A DNA stretch of 64,000 bases, taken from JAHDCJ01 sp039028895 (GTDB lineage: Bacteria; Bacteroidota; Bacteroidia; Chitinophagales; Saprospiraceae). The stretch is taken from contig JBCCHF010000010.1 of NCBI GenBank assembly GCA_039028895.1, forward strand, positions 62,001 to 126,000, written 5' to 3'. Each line of letters begins with the position of its first letter. Position 1 is the first letter of the stretch. The position numbers were made by a program, and so were the translations under genes. The notes under the pieces were generated by a model. The model saw only the letters and a list, made by a program, of their open reading frames with translations. It had not been told where the DNA came from and did no database searches. Below are positions 32,654 to 41,146 of this stretch, one piece after another.

Positions 32654-33526
32654 ATGTTTCCATTCACACAGAAAAATATAATTCCCAAAGGTGTTTTAGG
32701 GATCAATGAACGTAACGTCAGTTATGTTTATAAGAAAAACCCAAGAACACATTTTCCACTTGCAGATGATAAGGTTTTATGCAAAACTGAATTGCACAGG
32801 GCCAATATTTCCTGCCCCCAAACTTACACCGTCATCAAAAGGATCGGCGATATTCCTGCTTGCTGGGAGGTAGCCAGTCAATTTCCCAAACTAGCGGTCA
32901 AGCCAGCTAATGGCTCGGGCGGTGGGGGTATAATAATTCTCAAAAAAACACAGGATAATAAATGGCTAAAGGGAGATAAACCAATTTCCCAAAAGCAAAT
33001 ATTCACACATATGGCGCGCATCCTGATGGGTATGTATGCCTTTGGTTCGACCGACCAGGTACTCATTGAAGCCTGCATCGAACCACATGATTTCTTTTCA
33101 GAAATATTCCCGGAAGGGGTCCCTGATTTCAGGGTAATCCTAGTAGACAACCAACCTGTGATGAGCATGCTCAGAATGCCGACAGAGCGATCTGAAGGAA
33201 AAGCCAATTTACACCAGGGGGGGCTTGGCATTGGCATTGACATGGCGAAGGGCAAGCTCACACAGGCCTATGACGGGAAACAGTTTTACGATGTTCATCC
33301 TGACAATCAATTCCAGATAAGTGGCAAGACGATCCCTTTTTGGGATGCCATTGTCGACCTGGCGATCCAGACGTCCAAAGCCTTCCCTCTTAACTACCTG
33401 GGCGTGGATATCGTACTGACTGCCGAAGGGCCTGTCGTTTTAGAAATCAACGTGCGTCCCGGACTGGGCATTCAACTGGCCAATAAACAAGGCCTCAAAA
33501 ACGCTATTTCAAAACTCAATCAATAA
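32654..33526 (+). CDS. alpha-L-glutamate ligase-like ATP-grasp enzyme
   Basis: A 290-residue cytoplasmic ATP-grasp protein of the RimK-related ligase group. Motifs are GINERNVSYVYKKNPR, PLADDKVLCK, the glycine-rich ATP loop VKPANGSGGGGIIIL, VPDFRVILVDNQPVMSMLRMP, and the metal-binding LEINVRPGLGI. These enzymes form amide bonds between an acyl phosphate and an amine, in RimK the addition of Glu to a C-terminus. It starts 19 bases after the 7TM-transglutaminase gene. The zinc protease that often completes this set is not present here. Substrate unknown. Confidence 0.9.
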   Translation: MFPFTQKNIIPKGVLGINERNVSYVYKKNPRTHFPLADDKVLCKTELHRANISCPQTYTVIKRIGDIPACWEVASQFPKLAVKPANGSGGGGIIILKKTQDNKWLKGDKPISQKQIFTHMARILMGMYAFGSTDQVLIEACIEPHDFFSEIFPEGVPDFRVILVDNQPVMSMLRMPTERSEGKANLHQGGLGIGIDMAKGKLTQAYDGKQFYDVHPDNQFQISGKTIPFWDAIVDLAIQTSKAFPLNYLGVDIVLTAEGPVVLEINVRPGLGIQLANKQGLKNAISKLNQ

Positions 33527-33536
33527 TCCAAATTAT

Positions 33537-33743
33537 ATGAAGTTTAGTAAGTCCCCGTTACCCTACCTGGTTTTAGCCCTGCTTTTCCTCGTAGGTTTAC
33601 CGATTCTCAACCACAAGACCAACCAGACCCAAACGGTTACCGTCAAAGTGGAAAACCAAAACCTGTCACCTGATATACAGTACGTTAATGCTGCAGTCGT
33701 GAACAGGAAAAACGATCAAATCAAAACTGAAGTAAACCCCTAA
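33537..33743 (+). CDS. small membrane-anchored protein of the ligase operon
   Basis: A 68-residue protein: basic N-terminus, one hydrophobic helix (YLVLALLFLVGLPIL), then a polar tail of about 40 residues that is rich in Asn, Gln, Val and Lys and has no Cys. It starts 10 bases after the ligase and ends 12 bases before the outer-membrane gene, so it belongs to the operon. Its C-terminal tail could be a substrate for the ligase or a tether, but this is speculation. No family recognised. Confidence 0.65.
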   Translation: MKFSKSPLPYLVLALLFLVGLPILNHKTNQTQTVTVKVENQNLSPDIQYVNAAVVNRKNDQIKTEVNP

Positions 33744-33755
33744 ACAACCCAATTA

Positions 33756-34982
33756 ATGCGCATCCTGATTTTTCTTGTCCTGGTTATCCCAGGATATGTC
33801 CTAGGACAAAACTCTACCAAATTCGAAATAGAAACACGTTCCGGATATGAGTATAATATTTTCAGAGACTACCCTAACAATACAGGTAATGACGATCAGG
33901 AAGATCCTGGTATAAAGAGTGGTTTTTTTCAGTATTCCAAATTTCAGTTTGACTGGAAGAAAAAAGTTGAGCTGCATCAATTTGGAATTAAGGCAGGGGC
34001 AGAATTCGATTACTTTCCTACCGTGAATAATGCCAACCGATTCAAGCCTGCTATTAGCTTGAATTATACTGCCAAAACAGGGAAGTATACCTCCTTAATC
34101 GCGAAGTCAAAGTTCAGTATCTATCGAACCAGGAAAGGGGCAGCGGAAGAAGTGATAGGAGGTATACCTTCCCCATACCGAAAATTGGATTTGAGCCTTG
34201 GATACAAGTTCAGGCCGATCAAGTATAACAAAACACTGATCGAAGCGTCTTACATTAACAAGACCTATGATCCCTTCAACGAAAGACAATACAAATACAA
34301 CTCATTGGAAATGAAAGTCCGGTCGACCCAGCGGTTCAAAAAGAAAGACAAGTCTTCAAGTTACCTGACAATGGAGTATGAATTTCAGAGAAGGCAATCC
34401 AAAAATAGTTTTACCGGTTACCCGGATGAAGCATTTTTCGATGAACCTGAGTTTGATGAATTTGAAGAAGAAGAGGGGGAAGAGGGAGAATTTGAAGAGG
34501 ATGAAGAAGCGGTTTCAGAAGAAGATTTCTTCGATTCGGAAGACCTTTTCCGTGAAGGCCTCTGGTTATATCACAATCTAAAACTTGAATATACCTTTCG
34601 CACTTCTTCCACACTAAAGTGGAAAACCGGACTAGTACTTAGCCAGCGGACAGACAAGCAAGAAGAATTATATGGCTACCGCCAAATCAGACCTTTTGTG
34701 GAACTGGCCTTCAAAGACAAAAAGATAGAACTGAAATGGAAGACTTCCGCCGTTTTCCGCCAATACACCGACCTAACAGCTGATCAGAACGACAATATCT
34801 TACTAAGACAAACTTACTTACGTTCATCGATAAGAGCGGCCTACCAGGTTAAGGAGCCTTTTTTCCTGACCTTCAAGGCTGCTCTTGTCAACAGATCGCG
34901 GAATATGCCGAGCGGGCGCAACTCGCGTTTTCTTCCTTATACGAATGGGGAGGTTAGTGTGGGAGTGAGGGTGGTTTTTTAG
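33756..34982 (+). CDS. outer-membrane beta-barrel-like protein with acidic loop
   Basis: A 408-residue exported protein. Signal peptide residues 1-17 (ILIFLVLVIPGYVLG|Q). The rest alternates basic and aromatic strands (KFQFDWKKKVELHQFGIKAGAEFDYF, LDLSLGYKFRPI) and ends GEVSVGVRVVF, a barrel-type C-terminus. Residues 224-264 form a striking acidic segment, with runs such as EFEEEEGEEGEFEEDEEA and EEDFFDSEDLF, probably an external loop that could bind calcium or basic partners. Last gene of the transglutaminase-7TM/ligase operon. Confidence 0.8.
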   Translation: MRILIFLVLVIPGYVLGQNSTKFEIETRSGYEYNIFRDYPNNTGNDDQEDPGIKSGFFQYSKFQFDWKKKVELHQFGIKAGAEFDYFPTVNNANRFKPAISLNYTAKTGKYTSLIAKSKFSIYRTRKGAAEEVIGGIPSPYRKLDLSLGYKFRPIKYNKTLIEASYINKTYDPFNERQYKYNSLEMKVRSTQRFKKKDKSSSYLTMEYEFQRRQSKNSFTGYPDEAFFDEPEFDEFEEEEGEEGEFEEDEEAVSEEDFFDSEDLFREGLWLYHNLKLEYTFRTSSTLKWKTGLVLSQRTDKQEELYGYRQIRPFVELAFKDKKIELKWKTSAVFRQYTDLTADQNDNILLRQTYLRSSIRAAYQVKEPFFLTFKAALVNRSRNMPSGRNSRFLPYTNGEVSVGVRVVF

Positions 34983-34996
34983 TAGTAGGCAATCGG

Positions 34997-36814
34997 CTAT
35001 TTGCCCGATTTTCTCTTCATTAGCTCTGCCTTAATCTCATCTATAAAAAATCTGGTACTCCCGTCATTTTGGACGAAGACTTGTAGTTTGTCAATGTCTT
35101 CTTCGAGTGGGATGGGGTAGTAGAAGTAGACTTCATTCCAGGTTTCTCCCGGGGTGAGGGCGTGGTGCATTCTGACGGCTTTCCAGAGGATCACTTCTTC
35201 GTCTTTGACTTTGGTAATGACCAGCCACGATCTTTCCGCACCCCAACCAGCTTTGAAACGGGTGGTGGCTTTTATCCATTGATCTTTGTTTTGTAATTCC
35301 GGGGTTAACGGAATATCGATCATCGGGCTGATTTTGTGCTCTGGTGTTGACACCCAGGCATTAGAACCATTAGGTCCTTTTCCAATGGCCAATTTATCGT
35401 ATAAACTATCGACTGAGAAGTCGAGGATTTCGATGGGGGAGGTGTCGTATTTGCTTTCGTTTCTTATCGATTTTTTGACATCAAGGAATACCATGTCTTT
35501 TTGAGTAGGGACTAACTTGTCGACCACTGAATAGAAGTATAACTTATTCATCGATTCTGCCAAAATGATGCCTTGATTGTATTGCCAGAGTGACTTTAAA
35601 TTGAGTAAAGTAAAAGGTAAAAGCAAGACCATAAGTGCGATCAATCGCAACTTATTTTTGACAAAAAATCCGAAGAACGCAGCTGCACCAAACAACAGAA
35701 TAGGATAAGACTGAACTATAGCCCGACAGCTATAACTTCCTGCATACCACCAGATTGCCCAGCTCGATATCACGTAAAGGTTAATAAAGAAAAACGTAAA
35801 TAATGAAATAGCCCCTTCTTTCGCTTTGTTAAATAAGAAGAACATACCAACGAATCCGAGAATAGCCATTGGGGTATAAACAAACATCCCTTTTCGGAAT
35901 CCAAACAATACTTCGTAGAAATGAGGAGTCAACCAATCAAACCCCTGGTCTTCGTAACTGTAAAAAAGCCAGCTTCCAGTAACCAACTTCCAATAAATCA
36001 GCTGAAAAGAGACGAATAAAGCAGCTACAAGCGCTAATCCTAGTACATGACCAGGATGTTTTTTAATCAATTCAAGTTTTACTTTAAGTGACTTCGAATT
36101 ATAAACGCCCCATAACAATGGAATCAGGCACATAATTGCCTCTGTGGGCCTGATTATCGTTGCCCACCCTATCAGCATTCCGATAAGGAGAGCATGCTTT
36201 AACTTTTGTTCTTCATGCCAGCGGACTGTAAAGTAGATCACAAAGCAGTAAAAGGTAAAAAGATACCCATGCGGCATCGCTCCGTCTATGGACACATACT
36301 GGAGATAATTCGTGCCTAATAGCAGCCAAAGCAAAGCTAAGGCGATCGCCCCATCACTGAAGTATCGCAACAAAACCTTTCTCAGATAGTGCAATCCAAG
36401 TGCCGAATAGACCAGGGCACTCATCCCAATCGCAAACTGGTACGGCGCAGAAAAGCCGTCTTGTTCGTGGCCGGTGATCCAAGCTCCCAGATCTCCAAGC
36501 AGAAAGAACGGGAAATAGCAAATTGCCATTCCCATTGGATATTTGATCACATAATTACCATTTTCGATCTGAAACGCCTGGTAGTATGACCCTGTATTAC
36601 GATAGGTTTCAAGGATATCCGGCATAAAAGCGAACTGCAGCATATCCCCATTCAGGAATGCGGCTGGCAGATACATATAATAGCCGATGACATCCCAGCT
36701 GAGTACAGCCTGTGTGTCAAAAGTTGCCCATCTCGGATTAAGCAGCCTTATAACCACAAGTGCCAGTATGACGACGACCATCGTCCAGCGTGAATATTGA
36801 GGATTTTTTTCCAA
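34997..36814 (-). CDS. GT-C superfamily membrane glycosyltransferase-like protein
   Basis: A 605-residue integral membrane protein with about 10-12 helices in residues 10-420 and a soluble C-terminal domain (420-605). The acidic residue after the first helix (LSWDVIGYYMYLPAAF) and the following LETYRNTGSYYQAFQIENGNYVIKYPMGMA loop resemble polyprenyl-phosphate-dependent GT-C enzymes (dolichyl-phosphate mannosyltransferase/ArnT-like). Such proteins transfer sugars to lipids or proteins at the outer face of the inner membrane. It converges with the outer-membrane gene. Donor and acceptor unknown. Confidence 0.7.
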   Translation of the reverse strand: MEKNPQYSRWTMVVVILALVVIRLLNPRWATFDTQAVLSWDVIGYYMYLPAAFLNGDMLQFAFMPDILETYRNTGSYYQAFQIENGNYVIKYPMGMAICYFPFFLLGDLGAWITGHEQDGFSAPYQFAIGMSALVYSALGLHYLRKVLLRYFSDGAIALALLWLLLGTNYLQYVSIDGAMPHGYLFTFYCFVIYFTVRWHEEQKLKHALLIGMLIGWATIIRPTEAIMCLIPLLWGVYNSKSLKVKLELIKKHPGHVLGLALVAALFVSFQLIYWKLVTGSWLFYSYEDQGFDWLTPHFYEVLFGFRKGMFVYTPMAILGFVGMFFLFNKAKEGAISLFTFFFINLYVISSWAIWWYAGSYSCRAIVQSYPILLFGAAAFFGFFVKNKLRLIALMVLLLPFTLLNLKSLWQYNQGIILAESMNKLYFYSVVDKLVPTQKDMVFLDVKKSIRNESKYDTSPIEILDFSVDSLYDKLAIGKGPNGSNAWVSTPEHKISPMIDIPLTPELQNKDQWIKATTRFKAGWGAERSWLVITKVKDEEVILWKAVRMHHALTPGETWNEVYFYYPIPLEEDIDKLQVFVQNDGSTRFFIDEIKAELMKRKSGK

Positions 36815-36893
36815 TACAGTTGACCTATCTTCCTTAAGTTTGCATCTAAATTTTGCGCTAATTTACGAACCAAAATTTTCTACGATAAGTAAA

Positions 36894-37973
36894 ATGCTAA
36901 ACTTACCGAAAATTGATGCTGATATTTCGCTTGCCCATACGCTTCCAGGCGATTTTTACCTCGACAAGAACGTTTTTGAATGGCAAAAGCAACACTTGTT
37001 TCCAAAATCATGGCAATATGTTGCACCAGCTACAGAATTAAAAGCTAACAACTCAACTTACCCGTTCGAACTATGTGGCGAACCGCTCGTGCTTACCAGG
37101 GATAAAAATGGTGAATTGCATTGCTTGTCTAATGTTTGTACACATAGAGGCAATTTGCTCGTTACCGAAAAAGGAGCAGCAAGAATGTTGTCTTGTAATT
37201 ACCATGGTCGTTGCTTCAATCTTGACGGACAATTTCGCTCAATGCCTGGATTTGAAGGTGTCAAAAACTTCCCTTCTGAAAAGGATCATTTACATCCATG
37301 CCCGGTTATGGAGTGGGGCGGGATGATCTTTGCTGCAACAGCATTTAATGGCAGTTTTGAAGATCACTTTGCCCCAATGATGGATCGTTTGTCGTGGATG
37401 CCGTTGGAGGACATGGTTTTTTATCCTTCAAAGTCTCGCGCCTATACCTTTCCTGCCAACTGGATGTTGTATTGTGACAATTACCTTGAAGGCTTCCATA
37501 TTCCTTTTGTCCATCCGGCGCTCAATGCAGCACTCGATAACGACCTATACGGCTATGAGCTTTTCCATTCGGGTAATTTGCAGTTGGGGATTGCGAAAGA
37601 GAATGAGCCGATATATGATATTCCTGCCTCAAGTCCTGATCATGGCAAATTGGTTTATGCTTATTACTATTGGATGTATCCTAACCTGATGTTCAATTTT
37701 TACCCGTGGGGATTGTCGCTGAATGTCGTCGAGCCATTGGGTATTGCGGAAACGAGAGTTCATTTTCTCACTTTCCTTTACCCCGAAAAAGAAGAGGAGT
37801 TTGCCGAGGCGCGCATTCACCAGACAGAAATGGAGGATGAGGCGGTTGTGCTTGGTGTTCAGAAAGGGATTAGCTCGAAATTTTATACTGATGGGCGTTA
37901 TTCTGTGAGTATGGAGCAGGGGGTGCATCATTTTCACCGATTGCTGATTGGGGGGATGATTCAGGAATTTTAA
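36894..37973 (+). CDS. Rieske [2Fe-2S] oxygenase alpha subunit-like protein
   Basis: A 359-residue cytoplasmic protein starting at the ATG at 36894 (MLNLPKIDADIS). The Rieske cluster ligands are CTHRGN and CNYHGRCFNLDG. The catalytic mononuclear iron site is CDNYLEGFHIPFVHPAL, giving two His, with an Asp from EMEDEAVVLGVQKG near the end. This matches ring-hydroxylating or choline-monooxygenase-type oxygenases. No reductase or small subunit gene is adjacent. The substrate is unknown. Divergent from the glycosyltransferase gene. Confidence 0.9.
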   Translation: MLNLPKIDADISLAHTLPGDFYLDKNVFEWQKQHLFPKSWQYVAPATELKANNSTYPFELCGEPLVLTRDKNGELHCLSNVCTHRGNLLVTEKGAARMLSCNYHGRCFNLDGQFRSMPGFEGVKNFPSEKDHLHPCPVMEWGGMIFAATAFNGSFEDHFAPMMDRLSWMPLEDMVFYPSKSRAYTFPANWMLYCDNYLEGFHIPFVHPALNAALDNDLYGYELFHSGNLQLGIAKENEPIYDIPASSPDHGKLVYAYYYWMYPNLMFNFYPWGLSLNVVEPLGIAETRVHFLTFLYPEKEEEFAEARIHQTEMEDEAVVLGVQKGISSKFYTDGRYSVSMEQGVHHFHRLLIGGMIQEF

Positions 37974-38085
37974 CGCGGAGGCGCGGAGATTTTTATTTGG
38001 TAGTGAGAGACGTTGTTAGATGGTTTTTTGAACGCAGGGACGTAGAGTTATTTTTATAAATTCCTTTGCGTTTGAATAAGTTATT
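37972..38085. repeat. dispersed GCGGAG / GCAGGG repeat, copy 6
   Basis: AACGCGGAGGCGCGGAGATTT, then GAACGCAGGGACGTAGAG and TCCTTTGCGTTTG. Lies between the Rieske gene and the WG-repeat gene, which converge; same family as the other copies, more degenerate. Confidence 0.5.
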
Positions 38086-38091
38086 TATCGT

Positions 38092-39117
38092 TTACCGGAA
38101 AAACTCCTTGCCGTTTTTATCTAATTTTCCTTTGCTGCCGTCTATTGTGAAATTTATGGTTTGGTCAGTTTTAATGCTGCTAAAATCGACTGTGTCGTAT
38201 TTGACTGGAGTTACCGGGTTCCCCTTAAGATCGAAGAAGCCGTACTTGCCTTCTTTTTGTAAGCATATCCAACCGAAGAAAGTTTTTAAAACAACATCAA
38301 GCTTATCGTGTGTGAAAGGTTTGTATTCTGGTGGAATTAGGAGGTTGTCGTTGAGGTCAACGAAACCCATGTTGCCGTCAACTACGATTCCGGTCAGGCC
38401 TTCTTCTGTGAAGTAGTCAATTTCATCATAGAATTTTGTTCGCATTGATCCGGATAACTCGATGATCGCCCACTCGTTGTTTTTATGCACTTTGGCGTAG
38501 TGGCCTATAGGTCCTGCTATGGATTCAGGTTTTATCTTGTCATATTTCCCGAAAGGGATAATTTCTTTCAAACTTGTGTTTATAACGCCCCACTTACTGT
38601 TTTTCCTGACGAGGGCGGATTTATTTCTTTCCCACCATTGAATATAATCGAATTGGAATGGCAGGATTACTTCGTTTTGTGCATTTATCAGTCCCAACTT
38701 ACCATTTTGCATGGCTTTAAAGTCGTTGAAGTATAATTCCAATTGTTCATATTCGGCCTGGATAACCGTTTCGCCATTTGTGTTGATCGCACCGTATTTA
38801 CCATCCCATTTAGCAATAATATTCTCGGTATTACAACTCCCCCAAAAATTCGACAATTCCTCAAATTTTACAGGGGTTACCGGGTTCCCCTTGCCATCGA
38901 GGATAGCCCATAGCGAATCTTTCCTGGCATAAATAGGCCATGAGGCGATGCATGCTTCATCTGGCATGACAAAAAGGCGGAGGGATTCTGCCCACACGAT
39001 TTTTTCGTCGTAGCCTACTTTTGACAAAAAAATATTGTCTGGGTCTTTTGATGTGGTTATACATCCTCCAAAAACTGGTATTAGGATAATTAACAGGATA
39101 TATTTTTTCAGATTCAT
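38092..39117 (-). CDS. WG-repeat lipoprotein
   Basis: About 341 residues from the ATG at 39117 (MNLKKYILLIILIPVFGGC); a lipobox FGGC places a lipid anchor at Cys 19. The rest consists of about eight WG-containing repeats of 35-45 residues, with repeated phrases such as GKYGAINTNGETVI, GKLGLINAQNEVILPFQFDYI, SKWGVINTSLKEIIPFGKYDKI and GKYGFFDLKGNPVTPVKYD. Such beta-rich repeats mediate protein binding. Outer-membrane or periplasmic lipoprotein of unknown partner. Confidence 0.88.
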   Translation of the reverse strand: MNLKKYILLIILIPVFGGCITTSKDPDNIFLSKVGYDEKIVWAESLRLFVMPDEACIASWPIYARKDSLWAILDGKGNPVTPVKFEELSNFWGSCNTENIIAKWDGKYGAINTNGETVIQAEYEQLELYFNDFKAMQNGKLGLINAQNEVILPFQFDYIQWWERNKSALVRKNSKWGVINTSLKEIIPFGKYDKIKPESIAGPIGHYAKVHKNNEWAIIELSGSMRTKFYDEIDYFTEEGLTGIVVDGNMGFVDLNDNLLIPPEYKPFTHDKLDVVLKTFFGWICLQKEGKYGFFDLKGNPVTPVKYDTVDFSSIKTDQTINFTIDGSKGKLDKNGKEFFR

Positions 39118-39144
39118 GGTCCGCATTTGTTGGTGCTTTTCGAA

Positions 39145-40494
39145 TTAGACGCTGTCTGAACAAATTTTCTTTTCCATTGCAATGGCTTCTTCCTCAAGGC
39201 CCCCATTGGGGTAACCCAATACAAGGCACTCTTCAAGGTACGCTTTAAGGAATGCTTCGAAACTGCCGAATCTTTCATACTGCATGGTATGGGTAAGCTC
39301 ATGCACCACCAACCGCCTGGAGTCCCATTGATCAGCCCTAATGTAGATACCATATCGATATGAAACCCCAGATGTTAGTGACGATAAGAAGCCTGCCATT
39401 CTACCGATTTTCACCAGTTGAGGATCGTCAATCATGGGCACATGGTCCACTTTTAACAATCTCACCCTGGCAATATCCTTGACACCAACCAGGTGAGCAT
39501 CGATTTGTTGGTCTTCAGTCAGGGGGACACCTTCTTTTAAAATTCGGGCTTCCTGTTTTTCTGCCCAGGTGACCACTTTATTGAAATGTGTTTCGAATTG
39601 TTTCTTCAGGTCCATGCTTTTGCCGTGCGTTTCCGGAAATTTTGAAATGGCATTATAGGCTGAGTCAATCACTGCGGTCATTTTTTCAAAATCCAAGGTA
39701 TCAATGGTGTCGGTAATTGAATGATAATTGGGATTTCTTATGAATGATGTGTCATTGATCATACAGGCATCAAATCCGAATTTCCAATAATTTCTTTGAT
39801 CAGACAATCCAGCCAGGCTATCGACTCCAAAGTCTATTTTTTCAACACTGATTCTTGAATTTTTGCGCATTAAGTTATAAACGATCGTATTAAAGTCTCT
39901 ACACTTCTGGATGCCTACAACCATTATAAAGTTGGCGGTATTTGGATAAATTTTTGCCAGGGCAGGATCCGGAAACGGCTGTGAATTCGGTTCGTCTGAG
40001 AAATAGCCGATCATTTCGTAGCAAATCATACCCATTACATCCACGTTGTCGTCATACAAGGATTTTGCATGAATGTAACTCCCCATCTGTGGTGTGGCAA
40101 AGAAAGGCGGTTCTTCAAGGCAGTAAAACACAAATTCTACACAATAATCCCCCTGCGGCTGGTTTTCTGAAAATAGTCTGGCCGTTTCGAGTAGGCCGGC
40201 AACAGCGCTTCCATTGTCATCTGCTCCTGGCTGGTTTCCGCAGACATCGTAGTGGGCGCCGACTACTAATCTTCTTTTTAGTCCTGGTTGATACTTGGCG
40301 ATTATATTTTTGTATTGATTACCTGCTGCTGTCCAAATTTGCTCTGTACATTGGTAGCCGTATTTGGACAATTCTTTTTTGATATAGACGCAGGTTTTTT
40401 CGAGAGACTCGAGGTTTTCGTAGTTCCGGAAGGGCCTTAGCTCGGTTAAAAACTCGACGTCGCTGTATAGTCTTTGTTGTTGTGCTGTTTTCAT
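39145..40494 (-). CDS. M28 peptidase fused to a second zincin-like domain
   Basis: A 449-residue protein without signal peptide. The N-terminal part (1-290) is an M28 aminopeptidase. Visible zinc ligands are H81/D83 in GAHYDVCG, D92 in GADDNGSAVAG, E127-E128 in CLEEPPF, and a later His in NPNYHSITDTIDTLDF. The C-terminal part (about 310-449) ends in HELTHTMQYERF at 398 and a downstream Glu-rich stretch (GGLEEEA), which looks like an HExxH gluzincin. Fusion of two metallopeptidase domains in one chain is unusual. Substrate unknown; cytoplasmic location is likely because there is no signal. Confidence 0.82.
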   Translation of the reverse strand: MKTAQQQRLYSDVEFLTELRPFRNYENLESLEKTCVYIKKELSKYGYQCTEQIWTAAGNQYKNIIAKYQPGLKRRLVVGAHYDVCGNQPGADDNGSAVAGLLETARLFSENQPQGDYCVEFVFYCLEEPPFFATPQMGSYIHAKSLYDDNVDVMGMICYEMIGYFSDEPNSQPFPDPALAKIYPNTANFIMVVGIQKCRDFNTIVYNLMRKNSRISVEKIDFGVDSLAGLSDQRNYWKFGFDACMINDTSFIRNPNYHSITDTIDTLDFEKMTAVIDSAYNAISKFPETHGKSMDLKKQFETHFNKVVTWAEKQEARILKEGVPLTEDQQIDAHLVGVKDIARVRLLKVDHVPMIDDPQLVKIGRMAGFLSSLTSGVSYRYGIYIRADQWDSRRLVVHELTHTMQYERFGSFEAFLKAYLEECLVLGYPNGGLEEEAIAMEKKICSDSV

Positions 40495-40543
40495 TTTGAG
40501 TTGGTTACGTCAATCCCTTGTAAATCTTGAAAAGTCAAAGCCA

Positions 40544-41020
40544 CTAAAGGTCCGCCAAATATTCAATCACCACTGTTTGATTTTGCCTGATGGCCGTTTC
40601 TATTGGTAATTCATTTCGATAATTACGCAATGCTATACTTGCACCATTTTCAATAAGCAGTTTAATCGTTTCCAGGTGACCTCCGAAACACGCGCTGTGA
40701 ATAGGCGCATATTTTTGTGGGTCAGTCTGAACATTGACATCAGCGCCATTTTCAATTAAAAGACGGACAACTTCTGTATGACCAACCATGGAAGCTGCAT
40801 GGAGTGGGGAAAAATTATTATTTCGGACCAAGCTTGGGTTTTCGGAAATTGGGGGTTGCAGGTAAAATCTTACAATGTCTAAATTTCCAGCATTCGCAGC
40901 CCAATGAATCGCTGCTAGTTCGTGAGGGTCATCATTACACTTAACTGCCTCAATTCCTTCATTGGCAGCAATTTCTTTCAGTTTCTGCAGGTTTCCTTCG
41001 TAAATCAACTGTCTGATCAT
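40544..41020 (-). CDS. ankyrin-repeat protein
   Basis: A 158-residue cytoplasmic protein made of about four ankyrin repeats. The clear ones are AAIHWAANAGNLDIVRFYL, SPLHAASMVGHTEVVRLLIENGADVN and APIHSACFGGHLETIKLLIENGAS. Terminal caps are weaker. Ankyrin proteins bind other proteins; no partner is evident. Lies about 50 bases after the M28 gene start and may be independently transcribed. Confidence 0.9.
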   Translation of the reverse strand: MIRQLIYEGNLQKLKEIAANEGIEAVKCNDDPHELAAIHWAANAGNLDIVRFYLQPPISENPSLVRNNNFSPLHAASMVGHTEVVRLLIENGADVNVQTDPQKYAPIHSACFGGHLETIKLLIENGASIALRNYRNELPIETAIRQNQTVVIEYLADL

Positions 41021-41100
41021 ATTCTTTTTTTAGGGTCAATGAAAATGATATGACAACAATCCAAACTTTAAAATTGGATGTTTTTAGAGTTTGAGAATGT

Positions 41101-41139
41101 TTCCTTTATAAAAGGAAAATCGATTTTTCTTAAGAAAAG
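41101..41139. other. two adjacent palindromes downstream of the esterase gene
   Basis: TTTCCTTT-ATA-AAAGGAAA at 41101-41119 is a perfect 8-bp hairpin. TTTTCTTAAGAAAA at 41126-41139 is a 14-bp palindrome. They lie 8 to 46 bases after the stop of the esterase gene on the minus strand. They could be terminator or mRNA-stabilising structures, or an operator for the ankyrin gene. A canonical U tract is absent. Confidence 0.3.
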
Positions 41140-41146
41140 TTCCTGC

